Shown here: positions 38,120-46,270 of the stretch, piece by piece
Position numbering within the stretch: position 1 is the first letter of the stretch
How the letters are laid out: each line of letters starts with the position of its first letter
Assembly (NCBI RefSeq): GCF_014635725.1
Contig: NZ_BMDJ01000004.1
Span: 372,001-436,000, forward strand
Direction of reading: 5' to 3'
Origin: Pedobacter mendelii
GTDB lineage: Bacteria; Bacteroidota; Bacteroidia; Sphingobacteriales; Sphingobacteriaceae
DNA: 64,000 nucleotides
Position numbers and translations under genes: made by a program
Notes under the pieces: generated by a model
Told to the model about the DNA's origin: nothing
Seen by the model: the letters and a program-made list of their open reading frames with translations, nothing else
The model's database searches: none

Positions 38120-38542
38120 ATGATTAAGAAATTTTTAATTCTCGCCAGCTTTTTAATGATTGCCAATTGCTCTTTCGCACAAAAAGCTGAGGTAGAAAAT
38201 GCAGTAAACCAACTTGCCAAATTGATGGTTTCGCCTGATAGCTTGGCTTTAGATAAATTAATTTTAAACGACTTAAGTTATGGTCATTCGAGTGGAAAGG
38301 TTCAAACCAAGCAAGAATTTATGCATTCTTTGTTGTCTTCTGAATCTGATTTTGTGGATATAAATTTAACTGACCAAACCGTAATTGTTCAAAATAAAAC
38401 AGCTTTGGTTCGACATATTTTAAATGCAAAAACCAACGATAAAAATGTGCCTGGAAATGTAAAGCTGCATATTTTACTGATTTGGAGCAAAGAAAAGGGA
38501 GGCTGGAAATTGCTTGGTAGACAAGCGGTTAAGGTAAATTAA
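38120..38542 (+). CDS. Periplasmic NTF2-like (SnoaL/DUF4440) protein
   Basis: 140 residues. Signal peptide MIKKFLILASFLMIANCSFAQ; the mature part has the cone-fold pattern VNQLAKLMVSPDSLALDKLILNDL, LTDQTVIVQNKTALVRHILNA and the end WSKEKGGWKLLGRQAVKV. Such proteins are enzymes or ligand-binding domains of many kinds; I cannot choose. Single gene, with its own promoter and a hairpin after it. Confidence 0.8.
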   Translation: MIKKFLILASFLMIANCSFAQKAEVENAVNQLAKLMVSPDSLALDKLILNDLSYGHSSGKVQTKQEFMHSLLSSESDFVDINLTDQTVIVQNKTALVRHILNAKTNDKNVPGNVKLHILLIWSKEKGGWKLLGRQAVKVN

Positions 38543-38563
38543 GGTGGTTCAATTGTGTCATTG

Positions 38564-38687
38564 GTTCATTCGTCATTTGTATGTGATGCCTAATCTTCTC
38601 TCTAATCTATTAAGTAAAGACGATGAGTTTAATTATTAACTTTTTGAGCTTGAACAGATTATCCAAATGAACAAATGACTAATGAAC
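38564..38687. repeat. Word-like inverted repeat in a convergent gap
   Basis: GTTCATTCGTCATTTGT (38564-38580) faces ACAAATGACTAATGAAC (38671-38687), 16 of 17 positions paired, with 90 bases between. The arms are made of the slipped word aTGAac/aTGAct. It separates the NTF2-like gene from the hypothetical gene 38691-39095. Confidence 0.8.
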
Positions 38688-38690
38688 ATT

Positions 38691-39095
38691 TTATTTAATC
38701 ATCACTCCAGGTCTGTTCACCAGCGGAATTTTAATTAAATTGGTATCAATTATACTTTCTGGCAAGAAGATGAATTTCTTATCGTAAATGGTAGTGCCGA
38801 TGTAATAACTTAACCAATATTCGTTTGTTAATCCAAAGACTTCAGGGTCGATGGCTTCGACGCCTTTAAAATCCTGAGCACTCATATCACCAATGAAATG
38901 CCTTAACACAGATGTTTTAACTTGTTTGCCATCTTTTTCACCATAACCTTTCGAGCTAATTAAAACATTGGTAATAGGCTCATTTTTTAGGTTAACAAGG
39001 TAAACCGTCCAGTTTTTTACTTCTGGTGTTTCACTCATGAGCACAACCGCCATTGCGATATCTTCTACTGTATTTTCTGTTAAATCCGCTTTCAA
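38691..39095 (-). CDS. Conserved-looking protein of unknown function
   Basis: 134 residues, soluble and acidic, starting MKADLTENTVEDIAMAVVLM and ending IPLVNRPGVMIK. The middle NWTVYLVNLKNEPITNVLISSKGYG reads as beta strands, and GLTNEYWLSYYIGTTIYDKKFIFLPESI as an aromatic beta region. I do not recognise the family. A 32-base tandem repeat lies just upstream of its start. It is on the same strand as topA, 271 bases downstream of it. Confidence 0.65.
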   Translation of the reverse strand: MKADLTENTVEDIAMAVVLMSETPEVKNWTVYLVNLKNEPITNVLISSKGYGEKDGKQVKTSVLRHFIGDMSAQDFKGVEAIDPEVFGLTNEYWLSYYIGTTIYDKKFIFLPESIIDTNLIKIPLVNRPGVMIK

Positions 39096-39136
39096 ATTTA
39101 AAATGATTGAATGGGTAAATGATTGAATTAGTGAAT

Positions 39137-39264
39137 GATAGATTGAGAGAATGATTGAATTATTGAGTGATAGATTGAGAGAATGATTGAATTATTGAGT
39201 GATAGATTGAGAGAATGATTGAGTTAGTGAATGATTGAATGATAGATTGAGCGAATTAGTGAAT
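39137..39264. repeat. Tandem repeat with a 32-base period
   Basis: Two identical 32-base units lie at 39137-39168 and 39169-39200, a third diverged unit at 39201-39232, and fragments continue to about 39264. The unit is built from the words GATTGA, GAATGA and ATTGAGT. There are no spacers, so it is not a CRISPR array, and 32 is not a multiple of three. It lies upstream of the start of 38691-39095. Confidence 0.9.
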
Positions 39265-39327
39265 TAGCTCTGGATTACATTTGGATATTTAATATTATTA
39301 GATAAGCAATTTCATCTCGATAATCAT

Positions 39328-39366
39328 AAAATCCTTTAATCCTGGTAAAAATCCTTTAATCCTGGT
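39328..39366. repeat. Direct repeat abutting the topA stop codon
   Basis: AAAATCCTTTAATCCTGGT (39328-39346) is followed by AAAAATCCTTTAATCCTGGT (39347-39366), identical but for one added A. The second copy touches the topA stop (39367). The inner word AATCCT is itself repeated. Confidence 0.85.
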
Positions 39367-41916
39367 CTATTTTTTCTTCTTCGCCACTGCCTTCTTCTTA
39401 GCTGGTGCTTTTTTCTTCGTTTCGAAAGCCTTTGGAACCTGCTCTACAATCATTTTCTTTATCACTTCCAAATCTACATCAGCCAATTCTTCAGGCGTAT
39501 ATTTTTGTTTAGTCTTTTCGTTATACCTCAATTTCAGCATCAATTTACCGAAACGAATGAACGGTCCCCAGCGGCCATTTTCGATTGAGATTTTCTCTTC
39601 ATCCCAAGTTTTAATAAATCTATTCGCCTCTTTTTCAACCTTTTTACCAATCAGCGTATCAATATCTTCCTGCGATAAATTATCGAAATCGTAACCTTTA
39701 GCCGGAATATTGATAAATAAATCATTCCATTTAATAAATGGCCCGAATCTACCTTTACCTTTTGTAACACCTAAGCCTTGATAATGTGCAATCGGAGCAT
39801 CATCATCCATTTTTTGCTTAATAATTTCTACTGCTCTTTCGTAAGTAACCGCTAAAGGCTCTTCATTTTTAGGCAGAGAAATAAAACTTTCACCCCATTT
39901 TACGTAAGGACCAAAACGACCGACACCAACCATCACTTCCTTACCTTCATAATCTGGTAGAGAAAAAGGAAGTTTAAACAATTCAAGTGCATCTTCCAGT
40001 TGAATGGTTGCTACAGATTGGTTGCGCATTAAACTGGCATAACGAGGTTTTTCTTCTTCATCAAGCTCACCAATTTGCACCAGCGGACCAAATTTACCAA
40101 CTTTAGTGTACACATTTTTTCCCGTTGCAGGGTCTAAACCAAGCAAACGTTCGCCTGTTGCACGTTCGGCAGTTTCTAAAGTTGTTTCAACTTCTGCATG
40201 AAAAGGATTGTAAAAAGAATGCAGCATTTTGGTCCACTCTTGCAAACCTTGTGCAATCTCATCAAATTCTTTCTCCACTTTAGCGGTAAAGTTAAAATCA
40301 ACAATTCCTTTAAAATGCTCAACTAAAAAATCATTAACCACTTCACCAATATCAGTAGGGAAGAGTTTTTGTTTTTCGGCACCAGAAATTTCTGTTTTAA
40401 TATCTTTTGTAACCGTTCCGTTAGCTAAAACGATGGCGGTAAATTTACGAGGTTTACCATCTCTATCTTCCTTAACCACATAACCGCGGTTTTGTACGGT
40501 AGAAATTGTTGGCGCATAAGTAGAAGGGCGACCGATGCCAAGTTCTTCTAATTTTTTTACTAAACTGGCCTCGGTATATCTAGCCGGCGGACGAGAATAA
40601 CGTTCCGTTGCCTGCATTTCATTTAAAAATAATTCTTGTCCTTTTGCTAGCGGAGGTAGGATAGAGCCGCCTTCTTTTTCTTCGCCCTCTTCATCATCTG
40701 TCGATTCTAAATAAACTTTTAAAAAACCATCAAATTTCAAAACCTCGCCCTCGGCAACTAAATGCTCTTTACGGGTTGATGCAGTGATTTGAGCAGTTGT
40801 TTTTTCAAATAAAGCCTCGCTCATTTGCGATGCAATAGAACGCTTCCAGATTAAATCGTACAAGCGTTTTTCCGAAATATCACCGTCAACAGTATGCCTG
40901 TCGAAATAAGTTGGCCGAATGGCCTCGTGAGCCTCTTGCGCACCAGCAGACTTCGTTCTATAAACCCTTTGATGATGGTATTTATCGCCATAAGCTGATT
41001 TTATTTCTGCAGCAGCAGCATTTAAGGCAGTTTCCGATAAATTTACAGAATCCGTTCTCATGTAGGTAATCTTTCCAGCCTCGTACAATCTCTGTGCAAC
41101 TTGCATGGTTCTCGCCACGGGAAAACCCAATTTTCGTGAGGCCTCTTGCTGCAAAGTTGAGGTTGTAAATGGAGCAGCAGGATTACGTTTTGCTGGTTTA
41201 GTCTCTAAACTAGTGATGTCGAATTTCGCTACAGCACAATCCTGAAGAAATTTTTCAGCCTCATTTTCGCTTTCGAAACGTTGTGGTAATTCTGCTTTTA
41301 CAACTTCTTTTCCTTTTCCGGTAGAAAATTGTGCCGTAATTTTATAAGCAGCAGTGGCATTAAATTGCTGTACTTCTCTTTCTCTATCAACAATTAAACG
41401 AACCGCAACAGATTGAACACGACCTGCAGAAAGCGATGGTTTAACTTTCTTCCATAAAACAGGTGAAAGCTCAAAACCCACCAATCTATCTAAAACACGG
41501 CGCGCTTGTTGTGCATTTACTAAATTATAATTTATATCCCTCGGACTTTCTATCGCTTTTAATATTGCTGGTTTTGTAATTTCATGAAAAACAATTCGTT
41601 TAGTTTTCTCCACTTTTAGGCCTAAAGTTTCGAATAAATGCCATGAAATAGCTTCTCCCTCACGGTCTTCATCGGATGCTAACCATACCATTTCGGCTTC
41701 CTTAGCAAGTTTTTTAAGTTCGGCTACCATGCTTTTCTTATCGGCAGGTACTTCATAGGTTTGAGCGAAATTATTTTTAATATCAATCGCCATATCGCCT
41801 TTAACTAAATCCCGAATGTGGCCATAGCTCGATTTCACAAGGAAATCTTTACCAAGATAGCCTTCTATAGTTTTAGCTTTTGCAGGTGACTCGACGATTA
41901 ATAAATTTTTGGCCAT
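39367..41916 (-). CDS. topA: DNA topoisomerase I
   Basis: Relaxes negative supercoils (type IA). Toprim domain at the start (MAKNLLIVESPAKAKTIEGYLG, LASDEDREGEAISWH), active-site Tyr in KITYMRTDSVNLS near residue 300, and VQSVAVRLIVDRE. The C-terminus has no zinc fingers but four repeats of the type GRFGPFIKW (near 620-830) and a lysine-rich tail. I chose ATG at 41916 (849 residues); the frame extends 16 codons further without family likeness. Confidence 0.96.
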   Translation of the reverse strand: MAKNLLIVESPAKAKTIEGYLGKDFLVKSSYGHIRDLVKGDMAIDIKNNFAQTYEVPADKKSMVAELKKLAKEAEMVWLASDEDREGEAISWHLFETLGLKVEKTKRIVFHEITKPAILKAIESPRDINYNLVNAQQARRVLDRLVGFELSPVLWKKVKPSLSAGRVQSVAVRLIVDREREVQQFNATAAYKITAQFSTGKGKEVVKAELPQRFESENEAEKFLQDCAVAKFDITSLETKPAKRNPAAPFTTSTLQQEASRKLGFPVARTMQVAQRLYEAGKITYMRTDSVNLSETALNAAAAEIKSAYGDKYHHQRVYRTKSAGAQEAHEAIRPTYFDRHTVDGDISEKRLYDLIWKRSIASQMSEALFEKTTAQITASTRKEHLVAEGEVLKFDGFLKVYLESTDDEEGEEKEGGSILPPLAKGQELFLNEMQATERYSRPPARYTEASLVKKLEELGIGRPSTYAPTISTVQNRGYVVKEDRDGKPRKFTAIVLANGTVTKDIKTEISGAEKQKLFPTDIGEVVNDFLVEHFKGIVDFNFTAKVEKEFDEIAQGLQEWTKMLHSFYNPFHAEVETTLETAERATGERLLGLDPATGKNVYTKVGKFGPLVQIGELDEEEKPRYASLMRNQSVATIQLEDALELFKLPFSLPDYEGKEVMVGVGRFGPYVKWGESFISLPKNEEPLAVTYERAVEIIKQKMDDDAPIAHYQGLGVTKGKGRFGPFIKWNDLFINIPAKGYDFDNLSQEDIDTLIGKKVEKEANRFIKTWDEEKISIENGRWGPFIRFGKLMLKLRYNEKTKQKYTPEELADVDLEVIKKMIVEQVPKAFETKKKAPAKKKAVAKKKK

Positions 41917-42049
41917 GAAATACGTTTTTGTGCAAATAAAGCTATAATTAAAGTATAAATGCAAACCTGACCGATATTTAATGCAATTTTTTTATTAAAT
42001 ATTTTAAAATTTTGGCTTTAGAAACCTCAAAAAGGCTTTAGAAATATAC

Positions 42050-43123
42050 TTAATTAATGACCGCATTTATTTTTTGCCAAAGGCTATTATCGAAACCAGA
42101 AATTGCAAAAGATGGGTTCGCCGGATCTGATGCATTGCCCATCCTTACAATAACCATATTTTTACTCGGTATTACGTATATACGTTGATCTGATGCGCCC
42201 ATTGCAGCGTACATATCGCTTGGAGCATTTGGCACCAAGGCACCCTGGAAAACACTTTGGCTGCCAGGTATCATGTAACTGCTTTTACCATTTAGCCACC
42301 ATAAATAGCCATAAGAAGGATTTATATTTTGGGATGAATTTATGCTTTCAGAAAAAAAAGATTCATTAATGATTTGCTCTTTATTCCATTTTCCATTGTT
42401 TAAAGCCAGTAAACCAAATTTTGCCATGCTTCGAGTGTTACTGTTGTAAATTTTAAATATGATGCCTTCATCCCAAAAACCATCCATACCTATTTTACTT
42501 TTTAGTTTATTATTAAAATAGGTTTCAAAACTCTGCTTACTTGCCGCAGATACTACATCCATTAATTTTTGGAAAACGTTAGCATAAGCCCATCTTGTTC
42601 CTGCATCAGCTATATATGTTAATTTCGATTTTGTCACCAGTTCACTGCTTTCATCTAATCCCGATGTCATTGTAAGTAAGTGTTTTACTGTAATTAAATT
42701 TTCTTTCGCTAACGGTTCACTTGTCCATCCGGTACCCAAATATTGATTAGCAGCAGTACCTATATTTAAAAAACCTTCCTGTTGTGCTATTCCGGTTGTG
42801 GTAGCGACTAAAGTTTTGCCTGCACTATTCCATTGCCAGGTATCGCTTGAAGTGTGGCCATTGAAGTATTCTTCTAAAACAATTCTGCCATTTACTAGTA
42901 TTATAAATGATTTGGAATTTTTCTCTGCAAGGAATTTTTTTAAGTCTTCTACAGCGTTCTGTTTCCATCCAAGACTTGCAATCGGTTTCGTTTCCCAGTT
43001 AGTAGAATTATTAGGTGGAAAATACATCTGTTCAGGGTTAGCTGGAGAAGGATTATCACTTCCTTTTTTACAACTTAAAAATGACACATATATGATTATT
43101 AGGATAATTTTGAAATTTTTCAT
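42050..43123 (-). CDS. Class C beta-lactamase-like serine hydrolase, predicted lipoprotein
   Basis: 357 residues. Lipobox FLSC puts the lipidated Cys at 18. Ser100-x-x-Lys103 (NSAGK) and Tyr180-Ala-Asn182 (AYAN) are the first two motifs of the beta-lactamase/DD-peptidase fold. The third, a KTG-like triad, is not clear. The family includes esterases and peptidases as well as AmpC, so antibiotic resistance should not be assumed. It is exported to the periplasm or outer membrane and is a single gene. Confidence 0.88.
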   Translation of the reverse strand: MKNFKIILIIIYVSFLSCKKGSDNPSPANPEQMYFPPNNSTNWETKPIASLGWKQNAVEDLKKFLAEKNSKSFIILVNGRIVLEEYFNGHTSSDTWQWNSAGKTLVATTTGIAQQEGFLNIGTAANQYLGTGWTSEPLAKENLITVKHLLTMTSGLDESSELVTKSKLTYIADAGTRWAYANVFQKLMDVVSAASKQSFETYFNNKLKSKIGMDGFWDEGIIFKIYNSNTRSMAKFGLLALNNGKWNKEQIINESFFSESINSSQNINPSYGYLWWLNGKSSYMIPGSQSVFQGALVPNAPSDMYAAMGASDQRIYVIPSKNMVIVRMGNASDPANPSFAISGFDNSLWQKINAVIN

Positions 43124-43389
43124 AATAAAAGTTGTTGGTTAATTATTACGACAATAAATTTTATATAAGGTTTAATTTACACTGTTTCAATAGTATAGAT
43201 TATCTAACTTGGATCAATTTGATTATTTATAAGAGAATAATATATTATTTGAAATAGGATTATCTATATCCATTATAATGATGTTGTTTTTAAAATGGGA
43301 ATATTAATTAAACTTGCCATATTATTTACATGTAAATAACACGAGTAAAAACTATTTGTACTTATATTCGTATATAAAATAAAACAGCA

Positions 43390-43905
43390 ATGATAAATAC
43401 CATCCTAATCTTATTAAACTTTTTGGTAACAGCACCACCAAAAAATGTTTACGACTTCAGCTTCAAAACAATTGATGGCAAAGAAGTTAAATTATCAAAA
43501 TTTAAAGGTAAAAAAATCTTAATTGTTAATACTGCATCTAAATGTGGTTTTACACCTCAGTATGAAGATTTAGAAAAACTTCAAAAACAATATGGAAAGA
43601 AAGTAGTACTAATAGGTTTTCCGGCAGGTAATTTTGGTGGGCAAGAATTTTCAACAAATGCTGAAATTAAGGAATTTTGCACAGGAAAATATAATGTTTC
43701 TTTTACTTTAGCAGAAAAAAGTAGTGTTAAGGGTGATGATATTAGCCCATTATTTAAATACTTAACTTCTCAGACGAATACAGAAGAACAAGGAGAAATT
43801 AAATGGAATTTCGAGAAATTCTTAATTAATGAAAAAGGAGAATTAGTACACCGTTTCCGTTCAAAAACAAAGCCTACAGATGAGGCAATTGTGAAGAATC
43901 TTTAA
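43390..43905 (+). CDS. Glutathione peroxidase-like thiol peroxidase
   Basis: 171 residues. NTASKCGFTPQYEDLEKLQ holds the peroxidatic Cys52 (Cys in place of selenocysteine); GFPAGNFGGQEF and IKWNFEKFLINEKGE provide the Gln and Trp of the catalytic tetrad. A hydrophobic N-terminus (MINTILILLNFLVTA) suggests export or membrane anchoring. Many such enzymes use thioredoxin instead of glutathione. It ends at a long hairpin terminator. Confidence 0.92.
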   Translation: MINTILILLNFLVTAPPKNVYDFSFKTIDGKEVKLSKFKGKKILIVNTASKCGFTPQYEDLEKLQKQYGKKVVLIGFPAGNFGGQEFSTNAEIKEFCTGKYNVSFTLAEKSSVKGDDISPLFKYLTSQTNTEEQGEIKWNFEKFLINEKGELVHRFRSKTKPTDEAIVKNL

Positions 43906-43961
43906 AGTGTAGAATTCGAGATGTGAAAGCGAATGATTTTCTCGCACCCAAAATAAAATTG

Positions 43962-44016
43962 AAAGGGTAAAATGGGAAAATGGAACTAATCCATTTTGCC
44001 ATTTTACCCTTTTTTA
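43962..44016. terminator. Long word-like hairpin acting as terminator
   Basis: The arm 43962-43984 (starting AAAGGGTAAAATGGG) pairs with 43990-44012 at 22 of 23 positions over a 5-base loop, then TTTTTT. The arms repeat the word aaaATGG. It lies in the gap between the converging peroxidase and aquaporin genes. Confidence 0.88.
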
Positions 44017-44091
44017 GTTTAATATATTAACGCTTGAAAAACTTTGTTAAAGTCCATCATAAATCTTACGTCATCCCTTTTTAATCTCCAA

Positions 44092-44799
44092 TTAGTTTTT
44101 CTCTAAAACAGTTTTCCAAACTACAGCACTTAGTATAGCACCTGTAACGGGTGCCAGTATAAACATCCAAACTTGTTTAAGTGCTTCTCCTCCAGCAATT
44201 ATTGCAGGACCAATGCTACGAGCAGGATTTACAGAAACACCTGTTATTTTAATGCCAACAATATGTATTAAAACTAAGGAAAGTCCGATAGCCAAACCAG
44301 CAAATCCTCCGTTAATGTTTTTTGTAGAAGTTGAGCCAAAAATAACAAGTAAAAAAATAAAAGTAAAAACAGCTTCGGCCGTAAATGAGGCTGTAGAATT
44401 ATATTCACTTAAATAGCCTTTTCCCCATCCGTTTGAACCCAATGCCCATTCTTTCATTTCGAAACTTACTTGATTGCTAGCAATAAGATATAATAAGCCA
44501 GCGCCTGCAATACCACCTAAAATTTGTGCAACAATGTAATAAGCAGCCTCGTTAACTTTCATCCTGCCTGCCACAACCATTCCAATAGAAATTGCAGGGT
44601 TAATATGACAACCGGAAATATGCCCGATGGCGTAGGCCATAGCAATAACAGATAAGCCAAATGCAAAAGAAATGCCTAATAAGCCTACGCCAGTTGTGCC
44701 ATTACCACCTGCTATGACTGCGCTACCGCAACCCATTAAAACTAATACGAGTGTGCCAAGAAACTCAGCGGTGAATTTTGAGAATTTACTAGTCTCCAT
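44092..44799 (-). CDS. aqpZ: Aquaporin Z-like water channel
   Basis: 235 residues with six membrane segments and two NPA motifs, HINPAISIG and SVNPARSIG; FLGTLVLVLMGCGSAVIAGG is the first helix. Water selectivity is inferred from the AqpZ-like pattern. I chose ATG at 44799: the frame extends to 44958, but that part crosses the mnmA terminator and has no family likeness. Confidence 0.93.
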   Translation of the reverse strand: METSKFSKFTAEFLGTLVLVLMGCGSAVIAGGNGTTGVGLLGISFAFGLSVIAMAYAIGHISGCHINPAISIGMVVAGRMKVNEAAYYIVAQILGGIAGAGLLYLIASNQVSFEMKEWALGSNGWGKGYLSEYNSTASFTAEAVFTFIFLLVIFGSTSTKNINGGFAGLAIGLSLVLIHIVGIKITGVSVNPARSIGPAIIAGGEALKQVWMFILAPVTGAILSAVVWKTVLEKN

Positions 44800-44933
44800 T
44801 TGATTAAATTTTAAAGTTTTAAATAAAAAATAAACAGGGATGACTGTAATCCAAAGTAAAGAAAAAATTATTAATTGATATAGCTTTTTAGAATAATATT
44901 TATGATTATAACTTTTTTTTAAATTCTGGATAA

Positions 44934-44967
44934 TAAAAAATCCCAACTGAATGTGCAATTGGGATTG
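44934..44967 (-). terminator. Terminator after mnmA
   Basis: AATCCCAA pairs with TTGGGATT (stem 44939-44966) and, on the minus strand, is followed by a T run. It lies 25 bases after the mnmA stop. Confidence 0.8.
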
Positions 44968-44990
44968 GGAATTTATTGTTTTTCTGATTG

Positions 44991-46082
44991 TTAGACTAAG
45001 AAACCACCACCTAATAAATCGTTTCCTTCATAGAAAACGGCCGATTGTCCTGGTGCAATTGCCGAAACACTGTGATCGAATACAACACGCATTCTATCTT
45101 TTTCCTGAACAATTGTGCTTAACATGCCAGCATCTTTATAACGGATTTTTGTAATCACATCATTCATTGGTTCTTCTATACTTGAATATTTTACAAGATT
45201 AATATTTCTAACCATTGCTTCTCTGCGCTCCAACTCATCAGCTTTGCCTAATACAACTGTATTGCTTTCAGGTAAAATCTGCGTAACAAACATCGGTTCG
45301 CCAAAAGCAATACCTAATCCTTTACGTTGGCCTATGGTATAAAACGGATAGCCTTTATGTTGCCCAACAATCATTCCGTTACTTAAAATGAAATTTCCAC
45401 CTGCAACTCTATCTTCCAAATCTTCGACTTTATGTTTTAAAAATGCTCTGTAATCATTATCTGGAACGAAACAAATCTCGTAACTCTCCGATTTTTTTGC
45501 CAACTCTTCCTGCCCCATATCCAAAGCCATTTGCCGGATTTCGGATTTAGCAAAACTTCCTAAAGGAAATTTTGTACGTGACAAATTTTCTTGGGAAACG
45601 CCCCAAAGCACATAAGATTGATCTTTATTTTCGTCTTTACCTTTCGAAATTACATAACGTCCGCTATCTTGCTGGCGGATATTAGCGTAATGTCCTGTTG
45701 CTATAAATTCGCAATCCAGTTTGTTTGCACGTTTTAATAAGGCTTCCCACTTAATGTGTGTATTACATAAAACACACGGATTGGGTGTTCTGCCTGCTAA
45801 ATATTCGTCAACAAAGTTATCAATTACATAATCGCCAAATTCATCTCGAATATCTAAAATGTAATGAGGGAAACCATAGTTTACAGCAAGCGTACGGGCA
45901 TCGTTAATGCTATCGAGCGAGCAACAGCCGGTTTCTTTGCTACTACCACCTGAAGTTGCATAATCCCAGGTCTTCATGGTTAAACCGATAACTTCATAAC
46001 CCTGCTCGTGCAACATTACTGCTGCAACCGAACTATCAACCCCGCCACTCATGGCTACCAGAATTCTACCGTGTTTACTCAT
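44991..46082 (-). CDS. mnmA: tRNA-specific 2-thiouridylase
   Basis: Adds sulfur to wobble U34 of Lys, Glu and Gln tRNAs. The PP-loop is VAMSGGVDSSVAAVML; NPCVLCNTHIKW holds the first catalytic Cys; GKDENKDQSYVLWGVSQ and KSESYEICFVPDN the second; YTIGQRKGLGI follows. GCCSLDSINDARTLA is typical of the Bacteroidota form. 363 residues is normal. Confidence 0.96.
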   Translation of the reverse strand: MSKHGRILVAMSGGVDSSVAAVMLHEQGYEVIGLTMKTWDYATSGGSSKETGCCSLDSINDARTLAVNYGFPHYILDIRDEFGDYVIDNFVDEYLAGRTPNPCVLCNTHIKWEALLKRANKLDCEFIATGHYANIRQQDSGRYVISKGKDENKDQSYVLWGVSQENLSRTKFPLGSFAKSEIRQMALDMGQEELAKKSESYEICFVPDNDYRAFLKHKVEDLEDRVAGGNFILSNGMIVGQHKGYPFYTIGQRKGLGIAFGEPMFVTQILPESNTVVLGKADELERREAMVRNINLVKYSSIEEPMNDVITKIRYKDAGMLSTIVQEKDRMRVVFDHSVSAIAPGQSAVFYEGNDLLGGGFLV

Positions 46083-46183
46083 TTTAAAACTATTGCCTGC
46101 AAAAGTAAGGTTTATTTACCTGATTTTTTTAAAAAGCCCCGTCAGTTACTTGTAAAAAGGGATTTGTATTTTTTATGCTAGTT

Positions 46184-46195
46184 AAACGATTTAGT
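46184..46195 (+). promoter_or_regulatory. Shared 12-base site upstream of GH92 (copy 1)
   Basis: AAACGATTTAGT, identical to the sites at 55685 and 57397, 87 bases before the GH92 start. It lies about 45 bases before a weak -7 box, TATCTTCG (46229-46236). Its core TAAA-CGA-TTTA has mirrored ends. Regulator unknown. Confidence 0.6.
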
Positions 46196-46270
46196 TTTAT
46201 AGGATTAAAAGATTTGCATTAAAATTAATATCTTCGAACATCTAAAAATTCAATTAAATTTTAAATTGAT

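Noticed and set aside
39137..39264. Possible CRISPR array, because units repeat every 32 bases
   Set aside because: Units follow one another without spacers, diverge along the array and are made of simple words; no cas genes are near.
42050..43123. Antibiotic-resistance beta-lactamase
   Set aside because: The fold and SxxK/YxN are present, but no clear KTG motif, and many lipoproteins of this family are esterases or peptidases.
44800..44958. Longer aquaporin from 44958
   Set aside because: The extension runs through the mnmA terminator hairpin and shows no family likeness; MET start at 44799 precedes the first helix.
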